Part shown: in pieces, positions 61,715 through 64,000 of the stretch
How the letters are laid out: the number at the start of each line of letters is the position of its first letter
How positions within the stretch are numbered: the stretch's first letter is position 1
NCBI GenBank assembly: GCA_942493375.1
Contig: OW818698.1
Coordinates: 434,001 to 498,000, forward strand
Direction: 5' to 3'
Source: G942493375 sp942493375
GTDB lineage: Bacteria; Armatimonadota; UBA5829
Length of the DNA: 64,000 nt
Made by a program: the position numbers and the translations under genes
The notes under the pieces: generated by a model
Databases searched by the model: none
What the model was told of the DNA's origin: nothing
What the model saw: only the letters and a program-made list of their open reading frames with translations

Positions 61715-64000
61715 ATGAACCGTTTTTCAACATACATATATACAGCCATAGTCCTTGTAATCTTTTCTTCAACCGCTCAAGCAGAAATTGCCTTCCCTGC
61801 AGGCTCAGTTACATACCCAGCATCCAGCTTCAGCATAGCTGCACCGGCATTCGTAAAACTCATCTCAGATCCCACCGCCTTAAATAGCCAGGCAGCCAGA
61901 CTGGATCCCAATGGAAGCTGGGGAATTCAATATGGAATAAATGGCAGTCTGCTTAAAAAAGGTTACGAATATAAGCTGTATACAGTAGCCAAAGTAAAAT
62001 TCAATGCAAAACCAACCGGCAATACGTTCGGAATCGGATTATATGATTACATAGCCAAAAGAGCAGTCTACAACGCCCGCATGTGGACAGCAGAGGAGTC
62101 CTCCGCCGACTGGAAAGCCTATGACACCGGGTCCTGGATCCCTGCACCTTATGAACAGACACTCTGGGTCAACATTTCGCCGGATGCGTCAGAATACATC
62201 GATTTCGATAGATTTGTAGTAGTCCCGCAATCATTCAAATCCCTCGATACACTCTGTGATTATCTTTCCAACAACCCAAACGAACTGGCTTCAGTTGCCC
62301 GTGGAGGCAGATATGGCTACTCCTCCATCGAACTCGCTGATGCACGCTCCCTGAAAATCCAGACTCTTATAGGAGGAGATTTCGATCCCAACCTGTACCC
62401 GGATTCCTGGGCCGGTCTGGTAGTCGATTACCACACCCCCGCAGGATATACCCACCGCGTTAACTATGCATGGGGACCAAGCTGGAGAGGAACTCCCGAA
62501 CTCGAAGGTGATGCAGCCAGGTCCACACCCCCTAATGTACAGAACACTCTGGGAGTTCAATCCAGAACTCTTGATACCTTCATACCATTCGATATCACTG
62601 CAAAAGCTCCAAAAGACTGGGATGGTAAGGTCAAAATCGGCACATTGGTCCGTGGATTATACAATGACAAAGCCCTGCTTGCAGTTATCTTCCCCGGCAG
62701 TCCTCTAAACAAACTCCCATATCTGGGCTGCACGCATGCAGACAGTCCCGACTACACCAATGACTTCGGAGGAATACTCGGTTCTGACGACGCCACCCTT
62801 GCAAAGGCCATCAACACACAATACAGGACAATGCTGGAACAGAGAGTAGCCAATGGCTCAGCTCTCCCTCCATTCATTCTCCGCACCGAATCTCCTCAAT
62901 ATTTCGTTTTTAAAGACCGCTTAAATCCGCAGTGGGCCAATAGTTCGCTTAAAGCCCAACCAATAGACCTTAAGCTTGCCAAACAGGAATATGAATCCGC
63001 CCAGGTAGCCATAATCCCATCCGGCACAAACTCGTTATCCAAAGTGACAGTTTCCTGCAGCGATTTAATCGGATCCAAAGGTAAAATCACCAATAGCGAC
63101 ATCAAACTCTGGCGTGTAGACTATGTTGAAAACAACCGTCCAGCGCTTGGTCAGAGTCCCGACTGGTGGCCGGATCCACTACTCCCAAATGCATCATTCG
63201 ACGTCCCAGCAGGCCAAAACAGGGCAGTCTGGTTTACAGTCCACACAACAGCCAATACTCCAGCCGGAGTCTACCGTGGAAAACTGACCGTAAAGTCCGC
63301 CAATGCCCCCACTGTGCAGGTCCCTGTCACAGTAACAGTCTGGGATTTCACCATAGCCAAAACCGGTCACCTGAAAATGGCGTTCTGGTTTTTCTTTGGA
63401 CAAGCTGAGACTATCTACAACATGCCAAATGGTCTGCCGATGTCTCTGCAATACAAATTCGCAGACTTCCTGAACGAATACAAGATAGGCATGAGCTTCC
63501 CCGGCGCCGGTCCTGACCACATAGATCCCTACAACCGTGGTTTCAAACAATTCCGCGAAGCTGATGGAACATTCACATACGATTTCAGCGAAGTAGACAA
63601 GCTCCTGAAACGCTGCATAGATAAAGGTCAGAACTCATTCAACATAGCATTAGCCTGCTGTGGAAATTCTCCCTGGGATCTGATCAAAATCAGAGACCGC
63701 AAGACAGGAGAGGACTACGTATACAAGTTCCAGGGTTACCAGGATCCCGGATTCTGGACAATGTATGAATCCTTCCTGAAAGCAATCACAAAACACATGA
63801 AAGATAAAGGCTGGTGGAAGTACTGCTACTACCAGGGCAATGACGAACCTGGAGAAGGCCGTCCCGGTTCCTACGAAGATACAGTCAAACTATATGATTT
63901 CGTACACAAAGTCATCCCGGATATGAAATGCCTGATAACCAAGCAGCCTGTTCCTGAGCTTGATGGACACGTAGATATCTGGTGTCCGCTTGATGTCTAT
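61715..64000 (+). CDS. Secreted GH123/DUF4091-like glycosidase, 3' end beyond the window
   Basis: The frame is open from the ATG at 61715 to the window edge, 762 codons. CGGAGCA lies upstream. The start MNRFSTYIYTAIVLVIFSST with AQA is a signal peptide. The first 350 residues are beta-rich. A fold with YESAQVAIIPSGTNSLSKVT and FTVHTTANTPAGVYRGKLTV resembles the N-terminal domain of the GH123/DUF4091 proteins. The barrel follows (LKMAFWFFFGQAE), with the adjacent Asp-Glu pair D710-E711 in GNDEPGEG, the catalytic pair of GH123 beta-N-acetylgalactosaminidases. The C-terminal part is not visible. A secreted amino-sugar glycosidase is likely. Confidence 0.75.
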   Translation, partial: MNRFSTYIYTAIVLVIFSSTAQAEIAFPAGSVTYPASSFSIAAPAFVKLISDPTALNSQAARLDPNGSWGIQYGINGSLLKKGYEYKLYTVAKVKFNAKPTGNTFGIGLYDYIAKRAVYNARMWTAEESSADWKAYDTGSWIPAPYEQTLWVNISPDASEYIDFDRFVVVPQSFKSLDTLCDYLSNNPNELASVARGGRYGYSSIELADARSLKIQTLIGGDFDPNLYPDSWAGLVVDYHTPAGYTHRVNYAWGPSWRGTPELEGDAARSTPPNVQNTLGVQSRTLDTFIPFDITAKAPKDWDGKVKIGTLVRGLYNDKALLAVIFPGSPLNKLPYLGCTHADSPDYTNDFGGILGSDDATLAKAINTQYRTMLEQRVANGSALPPFILRTESPQYFVFKDRLNPQWANSSLKAQPIDLKLAKQEYESAQVAIIPSGTNSLSKVTVSCSDLIGSKGKITNSDIKLWRVDYVENNRPALGQSPDWWPDPLLPNASFDVPAGQNRAVWFTVHTTANTPAGVYRGKLTVKSANAPTVQVPVTVTVWDFTIAKTGHLKMAFWFFFGQAETIYNMPNGLPMSLQYKFADFLNEYKIGMSFPGAGPDHIDPYNRGFKQFREADGTFTYDFSEVDKLLKRCIDKGQNSFNIALACCGNSPWDLIKIRDRKTGEDYVYKFQGYQDPGFWTMYESFLKAITKHMKDKGWWKYCYYQGNDEPGEGRPGSYEDTVKLYDFVHKVIPDMKCLITKQPVPELDGHVDIWCPLDVY

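Noticed and set aside
62291..63550. Minus-strand frames opposite the GH123-like gene
   Set aside because: They are shadows of the long plus-strand gene, which runs open from 61715 to the window edge with a signal peptide and catalytic Asp-Glu pair.

Overview
The window is a bacterial chromosome segment of an environmental, polysaccharide-degrading anaerobe or facultative anaerobe. The evidence is many large secreted glycosidase-like proteins (GH2, GH36, GH127 and GH123 types, heparinase II/III, DUF4838, DUF6259 and DUF3142 relatives), a uroporphyrinogen-decarboxylase-family protein, an anaerobic sulfatase-maturase homologue, and intergenic DNA full of short degenerate repeats. Such gene sets are typical of Armatimonadota, Lentisphaerota, Planctomycetota or related candidate phyla; the sequence alone does not let me choose. 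I saw no rRNA or tRNA gene and no CRISPR array, and I recognise no sugar transporter gene.

Layout. Positions 1-13700, all minus strand: a TPR lipoprotein cut by the window edge, a DUF3142 protein, two large secreted glycosidase-like proteins, a glcF/glcD-type 2-hydroxyacid oxidase pair, an S23-type four-helix-bundle protein and a secreted SGNH hydrolase. Positions 14040-14528, plus strand: two tandem tiny membrane proteins. Positions 14610-29751, minus: a family-42-like glycosidase, a GH2 enzyme, an IS110-family insertion sequence, a URO-D protein, a GH36-like enzyme, an anSME-like radical SAM protein and a DUF6259-like protein. Positions 29800-31270: nine tandem units of about 170 bp, followed by a frameshifted uracil-DNA glycosylase gene and two paralogous DUF4838 proteins. 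Positions 37335-41834, plus: a tight operon of five paralogous lipoprotein-like proteins and a radical SAM/SPASM enzyme, the most unusual system here. Then come a heparinase II/III-like protein (minus), an AAA ATPase plus PIN nuclease pair (plus), and a minus-strand catabolic block at 48207-61267: FAH-family protein, LarA-type racemase, aldehyde dehydrogenase, 2-hydroxyacid dehydrogenase, two paralogous barrel proteins flanking a DUF2750 gene, a FadR-type regulator and a GH127-like enzyme. The right edge holds the start of a secreted GH123/DUF4091-like protein on the plus strand.

How it fits together. Secreted hydrolases and lyases would release sugars and uronic acids. Cytoplasmic GH2, GH36 and GH127 enzymes would finish the oligosaccharides. 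The oxidoreductases, racemase and FAH-family protein suggest disposal of hydroxy- and sugar acids, possibly under the GntR/FadR regulator.

The intergenic DNA is a second theme. Several families of short-period (7-10 bp) repeats recur many times, and two of them carry distinct hairpins nested at fixed points, which look like small hairpin insertion elements.
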